The notes beneath the pieces were generated by a model that saw only the letters and a program-made list of their open reading frames with translations, was not told the origin of the DNA and searched no databases. Position numbers and translations under genes: made by a program. From CAXXOK01 sp964640955 (GTDB taxonomy: Bacteria > Bacillota > Clostridia > Christensenellales > Aristaeellaceae), in contig CAZXJI010000011.1 of assembly GCA_964640955.1 (NCBI GenBank), positions 58,694 through 122,693 of the forward strand: a stretch of 64,000 nucleotides of DNA, given 5' to 3'. Of the stretch, positions 35,647 through 44,265 are shown piece after piece; position 1 is the first letter of the stretch, and the number at the start of each line of letters is the position of its first letter.

Positions 35647-35684
35647 GTAAGCAACGGAAATAAAACAGCAAAGGAGGGTGCGCC

Positions 35685-37271
35685 ATGCTTCGCGTGTTGA
35701 TCGCGGACGACGAAGAGCGAATCTGCCAGCTGATTATCGCGCTGGGCGAATGGGAACGGCTGGGGCTTGAAGTGGTCGGTACGGCTTCCAACGGGCCGGA
35801 CGCGTTGGAAATGGTGCGTACGTTCTCCCCGGACATCCTGATTACGGATATCCGCATGCCCGGCTACGACGGTTTGAAGCTGCTCATGGAGGCGCACCGG
35901 CTGGTGCCCGACCTGGAGGCGATCATCATCAGCGGCTACGCGCAGTTCGACTACGCGCAAACGGCCATACGCTTCGGCGTGGGCGAATATCTGCTGAAAC
36001 CCATCAACCGCGAGGCGCTCAACCGCTCGCTTTCCAACATGGCGGAGCGCTGCCGCGACCGCAAGCGCAAGGATACCGACATCGAATCGCTTCGCAAGCG
36101 CAGCGACGACGATGTTCAATTGCTGCGCTCCAAGCTCATCGCCGATCTGCTGGCGGGCACGTTCACGGCCGCCGACGCCGGCGAGGTGGAGCACATCTAC
36201 CACTTCACAGCCGGTTCCGACGCCCTGCAATTGCTGCTGCTCAAGCTGGATTACGATATCGACCGTTTCAGCGAGGCCTCGCTTTCCATTCTCCGCGACA
36301 AGGTACGCGGGGTGATGGAGCCCGTTTTGGCCTCGTACTGCACGGAAACGCTGGTCGATTTTACAGACGCGCGCATGATCTGCGTGATGAACTACCCGCG
36401 CGCGGAGCAAAAGGCCCTGCGCGCGAAGCTGCGCGACGGCCTCAACCGGCTGGTGGCGGCGAAGGGGCTTTTCGGATCCGTCGATTTTTCGCTGGCCGTC
36501 GGCGCGCTGTGCACGACGTTCGGGGAGCTCGCCTCCTCGCTGCCCGCGGCGCTCAACCTGCTTTCGGAACGGCTCATCGAAGGCACGGGCCGCATGCTGG
36601 AGGGGGAGGCGGGCCGGTCCGGCCTGCTGGATATGGATTTTCAGGCGCAATACACCCAGGCCGCCTCCCACGCCATCGAAGTGATGAGCGAGGCGGAAGC
36701 CGACGCGGCGGCGGATGCGCTTTCGCAGGCGGCCGCCATCCCCGGCGCGCGCGGCTGGGAACTGGTCACCCTGGTGCGTTCGGCGGGCGTGATGTTCGTA
36801 AACCGCCTCAACGCCGGGGAGAACGACGGCGCGCTGGCCGATTTCAACCGGCGCTGCACCCAATGCAGCGTAACGGCGGACCTGTTCGGCTGCCTGAAAC
36901 GGCTGCAGCGGGCCCAGATGGCCCGGGCCGAGCAGAAGCTGCGCGACCGCGACACGCAGCCCATCCGCAGCGCCAAGCTCTACATACGCAAACACTTTTC
37001 GGAACCGATCACGCTGGAGGAAGTCAGCGCCGCCGCGGGCTTCAGCGTGAACTATTTCAGCTCTCTGTTCAAAAAAGAAACCGGGGAAAGCTTTACCAAG
37101 TACCTCACCCGGGTGCGCATGGACGAGGCGCGCTCCCTGCTGCGAACCACCGGCCGCCCGGTGGCGGAGGTTTGCCACAACGTGGGCTACGGCGACCTGA
37201 AGCACTTCACCCGCACCTTCAAGGCGGAAACCGGCCTCACGCCGGGGGAATTCCGCAAGCTTTACGGCTGA
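35685..37271 (+). CDS. response regulator with AraC-type DNA-binding domain (YesN-like)
   Basis: A 528-residue transcription factor. Residues 1-120 are a receiver domain with acidic pocket DDE at 8-10, phospho-acceptor Asp55 in ILITDIRMPG and Lys106 in YLLKPI. A ~300-residue helical middle part of the YesN kind follows. The last ~100 residues contain two AraC helix-turn-helices (ITLEEVSAAAGFSVNYFSSLF and VAEVCHNVGYGDLKHFTRTF). It should activate sugar genes when phosphorylated by the kinase downstream. AAAGGAGGG precedes the ATG. Confidence 0.96.
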   Translation: MLRVLIADDEERICQLIIALGEWERLGLEVVGTASNGPDALEMVRTFSPDILITDIRMPGYDGLKLLMEAHRLVPDLEAIIISGYAQFDYAQTAIRFGVGEYLLKPINREALNRSLSNMAERCRDRKRKDTDIESLRKRSDDDVQLLRSKLIADLLAGTFTAADAGEVEHIYHFTAGSDALQLLLLKLDYDIDRFSEASLSILRDKVRGVMEPVLASYCTETLVDFTDARMICVMNYPRAEQKALRAKLRDGLNRLVAAKGLFGSVDFSLAVGALCTTFGELASSLPAALNLLSERLIEGTGRMLEGEAGRSGLLDMDFQAQYTQAASHAIEVMSEAEADAAADALSQAAAIPGARGWELVTLVRSAGVMFVNRLNAGENDGALADFNRRCTQCSVTADLFGCLKRLQRAQMARAEQKLRDRDTQPIRSAKLYIRKHFSEPITLEEVSAAAGFSVNYFSSLFKKETGESFTKYLTRVRMDEARSLLRTTGRPVAEVCHNVGYGDLKHFTRTFKAETGLTPGEFRKLYG

Positions 37272-37337
37272 CCCGCGCTTTTCCCCGCCGACCCGCAAGC
37301 CTGCGTTGCGCCAAAACCGATCCTGGGAGGGATGAAC

Positions 37338-38378
37338 GTGAAATGGAAATGCCGGTACCTGAGCCATTGCGTTTTCGCGTTCATGGTTGCGCAGGCGGCG
37401 GTCTTTATCCTTACGGCGGTCGGCTTCTTTTTCATCAACCGGCCGGGCGCCTGGCCCATCCTGGTGACGGTCGCGCTGGCGCTGGAGGCCGGTCTGTGGG
37501 TCGCCTTCTATTTCCGGGCGGTGCGCCCGTACCGGCGCGCCGAGCGGATGATCGGTCTTTTTCTGGAAGGGTACTCCCTTTCCAGCCTGGAAACCGAGGG
37601 CACTAGCCTGAGCCCCGCCAACGAGCGCCTGACCCGGTACGTAAAAAACGAACTGGACGCCAACCGCCTGCTCAAGCTCAGCAAACGGCAGGCGCAGTAC
37701 CGGGCACTGCAAAACCAGATCAACCCGCACTTTCTGTACAACACGCTGGAAAGCATACGCAGCGAGGCGCTCGTGGCGGGGCTGGACAGCGTGGCCGATA
37801 TGACCGAGGCGCTGGCGGTATTTTTCCGCTACACCATCAGCAAAGTGGAAAACCTGGTGACGGTGGAGGAAGAGCTGCAAAACTGCGAAACCTATTTCCG
37901 CATTCAGCAATACCGCTTCGGGCCCCGGCTTTCCCTGTGCATCGAGTGCGCCCCGGAGGATCGGGCGGAAATCTACCGCTGCCTCATCCCCAAGCTGACG
38001 CTGCAGCCGATTCTGGAAAACAGCATCATCCACGGCACGGAGCTGAAAATAGGGGCGGGCAGGCTGATGGTGAAGCTGGAGCGCACGGAAAAGCTGCTGA
38101 CCATTCTGGTATCGGACGACGGCGTAGGAATGGACGAAAAGGTGCTGGGCCAGCTGAACGAGCGGCTGGACAAGAGCGGGCGGGCTTTTCAGGAGGACAA
38201 GGGCGAGCAGACCGGCGGCGTGGCGCTGGTGAACGTGAACAACCGCATCCACCTGCTGTTCGGCGAGGAATACGGGATGCACGTGTTTTCCATCCCCATG
38301 ATGGGCACCGACGTGCGCATCACCCTGCCCATCATCACCAGCAGCCGTGAGCTGCCGCCCGGCGAGGTGCTTCCATGA
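37338..38378 (+). CDS. sensor histidine kinase of the LytS/YesM type without an external sensor domain
   Basis: A ~346-residue kinase. Two membrane helices (about 10-33 and 39-60) are joined by only about five outside residues (NRPGA), so there is no extracellular sensing domain and no HAMP domain. The phospho-acceptor His lies in QNQINPHFLYNTLES (about residue 131). The ATPase domain follows with PILENSIIHG, DDGVGM and GVALVNVNNRI. The GTG at 37338 has GGGAGG seven bases upstream; ATG 37332 is two codons earlier but abuts the SD. It overlaps the next gene by four bases (ATGA). Confidence 0.93.
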   Translation: MKWKCRYLSHCVFAFMVAQAAVFILTAVGFFFINRPGAWPILVTVALALEAGLWVAFYFRAVRPYRRAERMIGLFLEGYSLSSLETEGTSLSPANERLTRYVKNELDANRLLKLSKRQAQYRALQNQINPHFLYNTLESIRSEALVAGLDSVADMTEALAVFFRYTISKVENLVTVEEELQNCETYFRIQQYRFGPRLSLCIECAPEDRAEIYRCLIPKLTLQPILENSIIHGTELKIGAGRLMVKLERTEKLLTILVSDDGVGMDEKVLGQLNERLDKSGRAFQEDKGEQTGGVALVNVNNRIHLLFGEEYGMHVFSIPMMGTDVRITLPIITSSRELPPGEVLP

Positions 38379-39976
38379 AAGAAGAAGTGCTGCGCATGGA
38401 CCGCGTCACCTATATCGAGCAGGGTATTACGGAGCTCAACCATTTCTGCCTGGATATCGACGCGGGGGAGATCATCGGCCTGATTCCAGTCAACGACACG
38501 GGGCTGGCGGCCCTGATGAAGCTGCTGAGGCAAAATCTGCCGCTGCACTACGGCTACATATACTACCGCGGGCGGCTGGTCAACCATTGGCGCAAGCCGG
38601 ATTACGGCTTCAACAAGATCGGCATCATCGAAAGCCGCAGCGGCCTGGCCGACGACCTGACCGTGGCGGACAACGTGTTCGTGCTGCGGCAGGGATTCAA
38701 AAAGATGCTGATTCACCGCAGGGTGCTCAACCGCCAGCTGGAGCCGTTTCTGAGGGAAACCGGGGCGGACTTGTCCGCCGGCGCCTGCGTGCGGGACCTG
38801 ACCGGGTTTCAGCGCTTTATTACGGAACTGGTGAAAGCCGTGGTGGCGGATTGCCGGCTGATCGTGCTGATGGAGCCCGGAAGCATCGTCAGCGACGCGC
38901 GGCTGGAAAGCCTGCAGAGAATCCTGCGCTTTTACGCCGCCAAGGGCTTCTCCTTCCTGTACGTCAGCCGCCATTACGAGGAGGCCCGCCAGATCTGCAC
39001 GCACGCGGCGGTGATGATCAACGGACAGATCGCCAAGGTGGTTTCCACCGCCGAAACGAGCCCGGAGATTCTGCAGCAGCATTTCGGCGTGGAGGCTTAC
39101 ACGCAGATGGTCAGGCGGCAGGAGCGCGTAAGGTTCGGGGGCGCCGGCACGACGCCCGCCCTGACCCTGAACCGCCTCCGCTACGGCAATATCGCCTCGC
39201 TCGACCTGGCGGTCGCCCAGGGCGAGTGCGTGGTGCTGCAGGACCTGAACAACCACATTCTCAACGACCTCATCCGTCTGCTCAGCGGCGACCGGCGGCC
39301 CGACGGCGGCGAAGTGCTCGTGGACGGCAGGGCGTTCCGGCCTTCGCGCAGGCGAAAGATCGCCGTGATCCAGCAGCAGCCGGCGGAGACGATGGTCTTT
39401 CCGGAATTGAGCTATATGGACAACCTCTGTTTCACGCTGGACCACCGCATCACCAATATCTGGCGGCGCGGCGCGACGCAAAAAAGCATACGGCGCGAGC
39501 TGGCGCCGGTGCTGGGCGCAGACGTGTTCGATACCCCGTGCGACGCGCTGACGCAGGCGCAGAAGTACGACCTGGTCTACACCCGCGTGCTGCTGCAGCG
39601 GCCCAGCCTGGCGGTATGCGTGCAGCCGTTCATGGGCGCGGACGTGGAGCGGCGCATGCAGGTGTGGAAGCTGGTGGAGCGCCTGCTGGGCAAGGGCATC
39701 GCGGTGCTGATCCTGGCCGTGAACCTGGCGGATTCGCTGTCCCTGGCGGATCGGCTGGTGCGCGTGCGGGACGGCCGGGTGCAGGCGACGTACGGGCGCG
39801 AGGAGTTCGTTTCGCTGCCGCCCAGCGCGCCGTGGCACGATTTCTGGGCCGGCTCGCAAAAGGCGGACGGCTGGTCGCCGCCGCCGGAGGCGCGGGGCTT
39901 TGCGCACGGCGGCCTTTTCGGCCGGCGGCCCCATGACAGGACATCGACACAGGGAGGTTTGAAGGCTGATGAATAA
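38375..39976 (+). CDS. RbsA-like ABC protein with destroyed ATP-binding motifs (pseudo-ATPase)
   Basis: A 533-residue protein with the two-domain length and layout of RbsA/MglA. Compared with the intact copy at 32026, Walker A GENGAGKST of domain one reads PVNDTGLAA, so the essential Lys and Ser are Leu and Ala. Walker B reads LIVLMEP (Asp lost). Domain two has DLNNHILND where RbsA has GLMGAGRTE and AVCVQPF in place of the Walker B DEP. The signature motifs are gone too (LTGFQ, LTQAQ). Flanking structure-type residues (LMKLL, DLTVADN, YVSRHYEEA) remain, so the fold is kept. It is translated coupled to the kinase, and a docking or signalling role with a CUT2 permease is inferred. Confidence 0.88.
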   Translation: MKEEVLRMDRVTYIEQGITELNHFCLDIDAGEIIGLIPVNDTGLAALMKLLRQNLPLHYGYIYYRGRLVNHWRKPDYGFNKIGIIESRSGLADDLTVADNVFVLRQGFKKMLIHRRVLNRQLEPFLRETGADLSAGACVRDLTGFQRFITELVKAVVADCRLIVLMEPGSIVSDARLESLQRILRFYAAKGFSFLYVSRHYEEARQICTHAAVMINGQIAKVVSTAETSPEILQQHFGVEAYTQMVRRQERVRFGGAGTTPALTLNRLRYGNIASLDLAVAQGECVVLQDLNNHILNDLIRLLSGDRRPDGGEVLVDGRAFRPSRRRKIAVIQQQPAETMVFPELSYMDNLCFTLDHRITNIWRRGATQKSIRRELAPVLGADVFDTPCDALTQAQKYDLVYTRVLLQRPSLAVCVQPFMGADVERRMQVWKLVERLLGKGIAVLILAVNLADSLSLADRLVRVRDGRVQATYGREEFVSLPPSAPWHDFWAGSQKADGWSPPPEARGFAHGGLFGRRPHDRTSTQGGLKADE

Positions 39977-40607
39977 ACTGGACGAGCTTTTTGAGAGACA
40001 CCCCGAGCTGGCGGGCCTGCGCGGCGATCTGGAGCGGGCGCTGGAGGCGATCGCGGCGTGCTTCGGGGGCGGAGGCAGGCTGCTGTTGTGCGGCAACGGC
40101 GGAAGCTGCGCGGATTGCGAGCACATTGCCGGGGAACTGATGAAAGGCTTTCTGCTCAAACGCCCGCTGACGGAGGAGGAACGAAAGGCGCTCGAGGCCG
40201 CCGGGGACGACGGCCGGCTGGGCAAAACGCTGCAGCGTGGCCTGCCGTGCCTGGTGCTTACGGGGCTGCCCGCCCTGACCAGCGCGTTTGCAAACGACGT
40301 GGACGGGACCGCGGCCCTCGCGCAGCAGGCCTTCGCCTACGCCCGGGAGGGCGACGCGCTGCTGGCCATATCCACCTCCGGCAACGCCAAAAACGTCTGT
40401 CTGGCCGCCGTGGCCGTGAAGGCGCGGGGCGGGCGGGTGATCGCCCTGACGGGCGAAGGCGGCGGACGGCTGGCGGGGCTGGCCGACGTTGCGCTGAGCG
40501 TGCCGGCCAAAGAGACCTTCCGTGTGCAGGAGCTGCACCTGCCGCTTTACCACGCGCTGTGCGCGGCGCTGGAAGAAAGGTTTTTCGGAGGAGCTGAAGA
40601 ACGGTGA
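39969..40607 (+). CDS. SIS-domain sugar-phosphate isomerase (GmhA-like)
   Basis: A 212-residue SIS-domain protein. It keeps the GmhA layout: CGNGGSCADCEHIAGEL at 41-57, TSGNAKNV (136-143) and RVQELHLPLYH (185-195). The zinc-ligand pattern of GmhA (His-x3-Glu, Gln-x7-His) is matched by His52, Glu56, Gln187 and His195, so a metal-dependent isomerase activity is plausible. A ~30-residue insertion (LTEEERKALEAAGDD) after the first motif differs from classical GmhA. It overlaps the pseudo-ATPase gene by eight bases and the kinase gene by four. Confidence 0.9.
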   Translation: MNKLDELFERHPELAGLRGDLERALEAIAACFGGGGRLLLCGNGGSCADCEHIAGELMKGFLLKRPLTEEERKALEAAGDDGRLGKTLQRGLPCLVLTGLPALTSAFANDVDGTAALAQQAFAYAREGDALLAISTSGNAKNVCLAAVAVKARGGRVIALTGEGGGRLAGLADVALSVPAKETFRVQELHLPLYHALCAALEERFFGGAEER

Positions 40608-41539
40608 GCGTCGTAGTGGGATTCGATATCGGCGGAAGCAAATGCGCCGTATCGGTGGGCAGGGAAGAGCAGGATTCCGTTGCGCTGCTGGCCAGGGAGG
40701 CGTTTCCCACGCCGAAGGACCAGCGGGAGGCCATCGAGGCGCTGTGCGCGCTGGCCCTTCGGCTGGCGGGGAAGGAGAATATCCTCTCCGTCGGCGTCAG
40801 CGCGGGCGGGCCCATGGACGCCCGAAAGGGCGTGCTGATGAACCCGCCCAACCTGCTCGGCTGGAGCGGCGTTTCCATTACGCAGGAGATTACCGCGCGG
40901 CTGGGCGTGCCGGCGGCGCTCGGCAACGACGCCAACGCCTGCGCGCTGGCGGAGTGGACGTGGGGCGCCGGCAGGGGCAGCCGAACGATGGTTTTTCTCA
41001 CCTTCGGCACGGGGCTGGGGGCGGGCATCGTGATCGACGGCCGGATCCTGCCGGGAGCGTCGGACAACGCGGGAGAACTGGGCCATTGGCGCATGGCGGA
41101 TTTCGGCCCCAGCGGCTACGGCAAACCGGGCTCCCTGGAAGGCTTCTGCTCCGGCGGCGGCATGGCGCAGCTGGCCCGGACCACGGCGCTCAAATATCGG
41201 CAGAACGGGCAAACCGTGGGGTATGAAAAAACGGATGTCAAAACCGTGGCCGAGGCGGCCCGGGCGGGCGATGCGGCCGCGCTGGAGGTGTTCGCCGTCA
41301 CGGCTTCCTTCCTCGGCAAAGGACTGGCCCTGGTGCTGGATTTTCTGAACCCAGACCGGATCGTGCTGGGCTCCATTTACGCGCGCTGCCGCGACCTGTT
41401 GGAACAGGGCATGCGCGAGGCGTTGCGAAAGGAAGCCACGCCGATCGCCGTCGACGCCTGCCAAATCGTGCCTGCCCTTCTGGGCGATAACATCGGCGAT
41501 TACGCGGCGTTATCCCTGGCGAAATCGGTTGCCGGTTGA
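40604..41539 (+). CDS. ROK family sugar kinase
   Basis: A 311-residue kinase of the ROK family. The ATP phosphate motif GFDIGGSK (6-13), the catalytic Asp in NDANACALAEW and the second phosphate loop FGTGLGAGIVIDG are all present. The family's zinc motif (CxCGxxGCxE after the conserved GH) reads SGYGKPGSLE, so all three cysteines are replaced and the zinc is probably absent. The conserved His and Glu remain. It starts with GTG overlapping the isomerase stop. It probably phosphorylates the sugar delivered by the RbsABC-like transporter. Confidence 0.93.
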   Translation: MSVVVGFDIGGSKCAVSVGREEQDSVALLAREAFPTPKDQREAIEALCALALRLAGKENILSVGVSAGGPMDARKGVLMNPPNLLGWSGVSITQEITARLGVPAALGNDANACALAEWTWGAGRGSRTMVFLTFGTGLGAGIVIDGRILPGASDNAGELGHWRMADFGPSGYGKPGSLEGFCSGGGMAQLARTTALKYRQNGQTVGYEKTDVKTVAEAARAGDAAALEVFAVTASFLGKGLALVLDFLNPDRIVLGSIYARCRDLLEQGMREALRKEATPIAVDACQIVPALLGDNIGDYAALSLAKSVAG

Positions 41540-41547
41540 GCGAGCGG

Positions 41548-41595
41548 ACGCGCATGGGAAACGGGGGCCGGAAGGCCCCCGTTTCCCATGCGCGT
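41548..41595. terminator. 22-bp perfect palindrome after the ROK kinase
   Basis: A perfect 22-bp stem with a four-base loop (arms beginning ACGCGCATGGGAAACGGGGG) follows the kinase stop by eight bases. It lacks a U tract (AGGGG follows), so it may stop transcription weakly or stabilise the 3' end. Confidence 0.6.
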
Positions 41596-41906
41596 AGGGG
41601 ACAGCAATGAAAGTCGGATCAATATGACTGTTGTGTGTAAAACAGTATAAGCGAGAGCCCGATAACCTGGAACCGAAAAGAAAAGCTTTTGCCTGTGCTC
41701 TCTGGTAAGCGGGAGGCCGATTCTGCCTAACTCCAAATCCGCAAAAGGCCATAAACGATCAAACGAATGACATTTCATAAGTGGTCATTTTCGCGCCTTA
41801 TTTGTTCGTACAACCTGGAATCAGTGGCAAAATCGGCCCGTTATGACCCATTTTGGAACCGATAATCGACCAAACAACAGCGAAAAACAAAAATGGAAAA
41901 TATTTT

Positions 41907-41924
41907 ATGATAAACGATTGACAT
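41907..41924. promoter_or_regulatory. LacI-family operator candidate overlapping the -35 element
   Basis: ATGATAAACGATTGACAT fits the palindromic form ATGnnAAnC/GnTTnnCAT centred on CG, as bound by LacI-family repressors. It is two bases longer than a CcpA cre site. It overlaps the -35 box, so binding would block polymerase. The LacI gene at 47969 is the natural candidate. Confidence 0.5.
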
Positions 41925-41946
41925 AGAGAAATATCTGTGCTATGCT
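41918..41946 (+). promoter_or_regulatory. promoter of the sucrose/fructoside operon
   Basis: TTGACA (41918-41923) and TATGCT (41941-41946) are spaced by exactly 17 bases. Confidence 0.85.
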
Positions 41947-42020
41947 TTCCTCAACGGAGAAACGGACAACAGGCGCGCGCTGTTCCGATAACCCGGGAAA
42001 GAAAAAGGAGGTTCGGTTTC

Positions 42021-43295
42021 ATGAAAAAGATCATGGCACTCTGTCTGGTACTGGCGATGACGTTGTCTCTGGCGGCGGTCGCCTCGGCGGAAACCACGGA
42101 GATCACCTTTTTGAACAGCAAGGGTGAAATCCAAAGCGCTTTGGAGGAAGTCGCCGAGACGTACGAGGCGCAGACCGGCGTCAAAGTGAACGTGCTTGCC
42201 TGCGGAGAGGGCGAGTCCCCATACACCAAGATCACCAGCATGTACAACTCCGGCACCGCCCCGACGATGGCGATGCTCGATCCCAACGACATCATGTCTC
42301 TGGCGGAAGAAAAAGCCGTGGATCTGAGCGGCGAGACTTGGACGAAGGAATGTGAAACCTCCCTGCTGAAGATCGACGGCAAGGCTTACGCTTTCCCGTT
42401 CTGCGTGGAGGCCCGCGGCCTGATCTACAACAAGGCCGCCATCGAGAGCACCCTCGGCACGACCTTCGACCCCGCCACCGTCAACTCCTACGACGCGCTC
42501 AAAGCCCTGCTGGAAAGCCTGCGTGCGGCGGGCATGGAGAACCCGGTCGTCATCTCCAAGGAGGACTGGAGTCTCGGCGCCCACCAGCTCGGTATGGTGT
42601 ACGACACCTACGACGGCACTTCGGACGGCGCTTTCGCGCTGATCGCGGGGCTTAAGGACGGTTCCATCAAAATCGAGAACGTCGATCGCTTCCAGCAGTT
42701 CATCTCCACGCTGGACCTGCTGCTGGAGTACAACATCAACAAGGCGGATCCGCTGGGCGCGCTCTACGAGCAGGACCCCATCTTCGTGGCGGATCAGGAA
42801 GCGGCCATCTGGTTCAACGGCAACTGGGCGTGGCCGAACCTGGCCGAAGCCGGCGCGACCGCGGAAGACGGTTACGGCTTCCTGCCCTACGTGCTGGGTA
42901 ACGACACGGCCGACTTTGCCAACAACGGCATCGACGCCGCGCCGACCAAGTGCGTCATGATCGACCGCGAGCAGGCCAGCGAAGCGCAGATTCAGGCCGC
43001 CAAAGACTTCCTGACCTGGCTGGTCTACGACGAAAACGGCCAGAAGGCGCTTACGGACACCTGCAACGTCATCCCCGCCTGCACCAACAACCCCAACCCC
43101 GCCACCGACCCGCTGGGCCAGGACATCCAGGCGAAGATGGCCGCCGGCAATACGTTCAGCTCCGCCTACACCATCAAGGCTCCCAGCGATCACTGGAGCG
43201 TGCTGGGCGCCGAAATGCAGAAGTACATCGCCGGCAAGCAGACCAAGGATGAGCTGGCTGCCGCGATCGACGCCTACTGGACCGCGCAGCAGTAA
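42021..43295 (+). CDS. ABC transporter solute-binding protein (sugar, family 1)
   Basis: A 424-residue exported binding protein. The ATG at 42021 has AAAAAGGAGG in front; the longer frame from 41937 is untranslated leader. The signal peptide ends ASA-ET without a lipobox. Family features include GTAPTMAMLDPND, GKAYAFPFCVEARGLIYN and AAIWFNGNWAWPN. Position before two permeases, a sucrose phosphorylase and a GH32 enzyme suggests sucrose or short fructo-oligosaccharides as ligand. Confidence 0.94.
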   Translation: MKKIMALCLVLAMTLSLAAVASAETTEITFLNSKGEIQSALEEVAETYEAQTGVKVNVLACGEGESPYTKITSMYNSGTAPTMAMLDPNDIMSLAEEKAVDLSGETWTKECETSLLKIDGKAYAFPFCVEARGLIYNKAAIESTLGTTFDPATVNSYDALKALLESLRAAGMENPVVISKEDWSLGAHQLGMVYDTYDGTSDGAFALIAGLKDGSIKIENVDRFQQFISTLDLLLEYNINKADPLGALYEQDPIFVADQEAAIWFNGNWAWPNLAEAGATAEDGYGFLPYVLGNDTADFANNGIDAAPTKCVMIDREQASEAQIQAAKDFLTWLVYDENGQKALTDTCNVIPACTNNPNPATDPLGQDIQAKMAAGNTFSSAYTIKAPSDHWSVLGAEMQKYIAGKQTKDELAAAIDAYWTAQQ

Positions 43296-43308
43296 CGCGC
43301 TTTCACCC

Positions 43309-43339
43309 GGGGGCTCCGCGGGTATCCCGTGGAGCCCCC
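43309..43339 (+). promoter_or_regulatory. stem-loop after the binding-protein gene
   Basis: GGGGGCTCCGCGGG pairs with CCCGTGGAGCCCCC (one G-U) around a three-base loop, 14 bases after the binding-protein stop. With no U tract it probably protects the upstream message and sets the ratio of binding protein to permease. Confidence 0.6.
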
Positions 43340-43371
43340 TTGCCACAGGGCGGAGAAAGGGGATATCGATT

Positions 43372-44265
43372 ATGAACGAAGGCGGATTGGGTAGAACGCC
43401 ACGCGAACGGGCACGCAGCTTTGCGACGTTTGCGCTTCCCGGTTTCGCGGTGTTTTTTGCGGTTGTCATCATCCCGTTTTGCTACGGCTTTTATCTGACG
43501 TTTACCGACTGGAACGGCGTTTCCAACCTCAAAAACCTCGTCGGCTTCCAAAACTACGCCGCTTTGTTTCAGGACAAGGTTTTCTGGAATTCCATGCTCC
43601 TGACGCTCCGCTACGTTTTCTTTTCCGTGCTGCTCATCAACGGCATTGCGTTCCTGTTTGCGTACGTGCTCACCAGCGGACTCAAGGGACAGAACTTCTT
43701 CCGCGCCGGCTTTTTTACCCCCAACCTGATCGGCGGCGTGGTGCTGGGCTTCATATGGCAATTCGTGTTTTCCCGCGTGCTGGTGAAGTTCGGCTCGTTC
43801 ACCGATTGGAACATCTTCGTTACCTCCTGGCTCTCCGACCCGGAAAAGGCGTTCTGGGCCCTGGTAATCGTAACGGTGTGGCAGCTGTCCGGCTATATGA
43901 TGCTCATCTACGTGGCCGGTTTTACCAGCCTTTCCACGGACGTGCTGGAGGCCGCCAGCATCGACGGCGCATCCGGCTTCCGCAGGATGTGGCATGTCAT
44001 CCTGCCGCTGATGGTGCCGTCGTTCGTCATCTGCCTGTTTCTTACGCTGTCGCGCGCGTTCATGGTTTACGACGTCAACCTCACCCTCACCGGCGGCGAG
44101 CCTTACGGCACCACAAGGCTGGTCGCCATGCACGTGTACGAGAAGGCCTTCACGTCGCGGCAGTACGGCATCGGCCAGGCGGAAGCGCTGGTGCTTTTCG
44201 CCACCGTGGCGATCATCAGCGGACTGCAGGTCTACCTGGGTAAAAAGCGGGAGGTGGAAGCATGA
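43372..44265 (+). CDS. carbohydrate ABC transporter permease (MalF type)
   Basis: A 297-residue CUT1 permease with six helices and the EAA loop (EAASIDGASGFRRMW). The ATG at 43372 has GAGAAAGGGG upstream; the open frame extends back into the binding-protein gene to 43249 but without a start signal. It overlaps the next permease by four bases (ATGA). Confidence 0.95.
   Translation: MNEGGLGRTPRERARSFATFALPGFAVFFAVVIIPFCYGFYLTFTDWNGVSNLKNLVGFQNYAALFQDKVFWNSMLLTLRYVFFSVLLINGIAFLFAYVLTSGLKGQNFFRAGFFTPNLIGGVVLGFIWQFVFSRVLVKFGSFTDWNIFVTSWLSDPEKAFWALVIVTVWQLSGYMMLIYVAGFTSLSTDVLEAASIDGASGFRRMWHVILPLMVPSFVICLFLTLSRAFMVYDVNLTLTGGEPYGTTRLVAMHVYEKAFTSRQYGIGQAEALVLFATVAIISGLQVYLGKKREVEA

Larger units (their letters stand above)
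41540..42020. other. intergenic region with large palindrome, operator and promoter
   Basis: There is no gene in these 481 bases. It begins with the 22-bp palindrome (41548-41595), continues with a non-coding, progressively AT-richer stretch and ends with a strong promoter (41918-41946) overlapped by a LacI-type operator. A weaker inverted repeat AATGAC/GGTCATT lies near 41766-41789. Confidence 0.6.

Noticed and set aside
35640..38282. 880-codon minus-strand frame opposite the two-component genes
   Set aside because: The sense strand has clear receiver, AraC and kinase motifs. The antisense frame has none.
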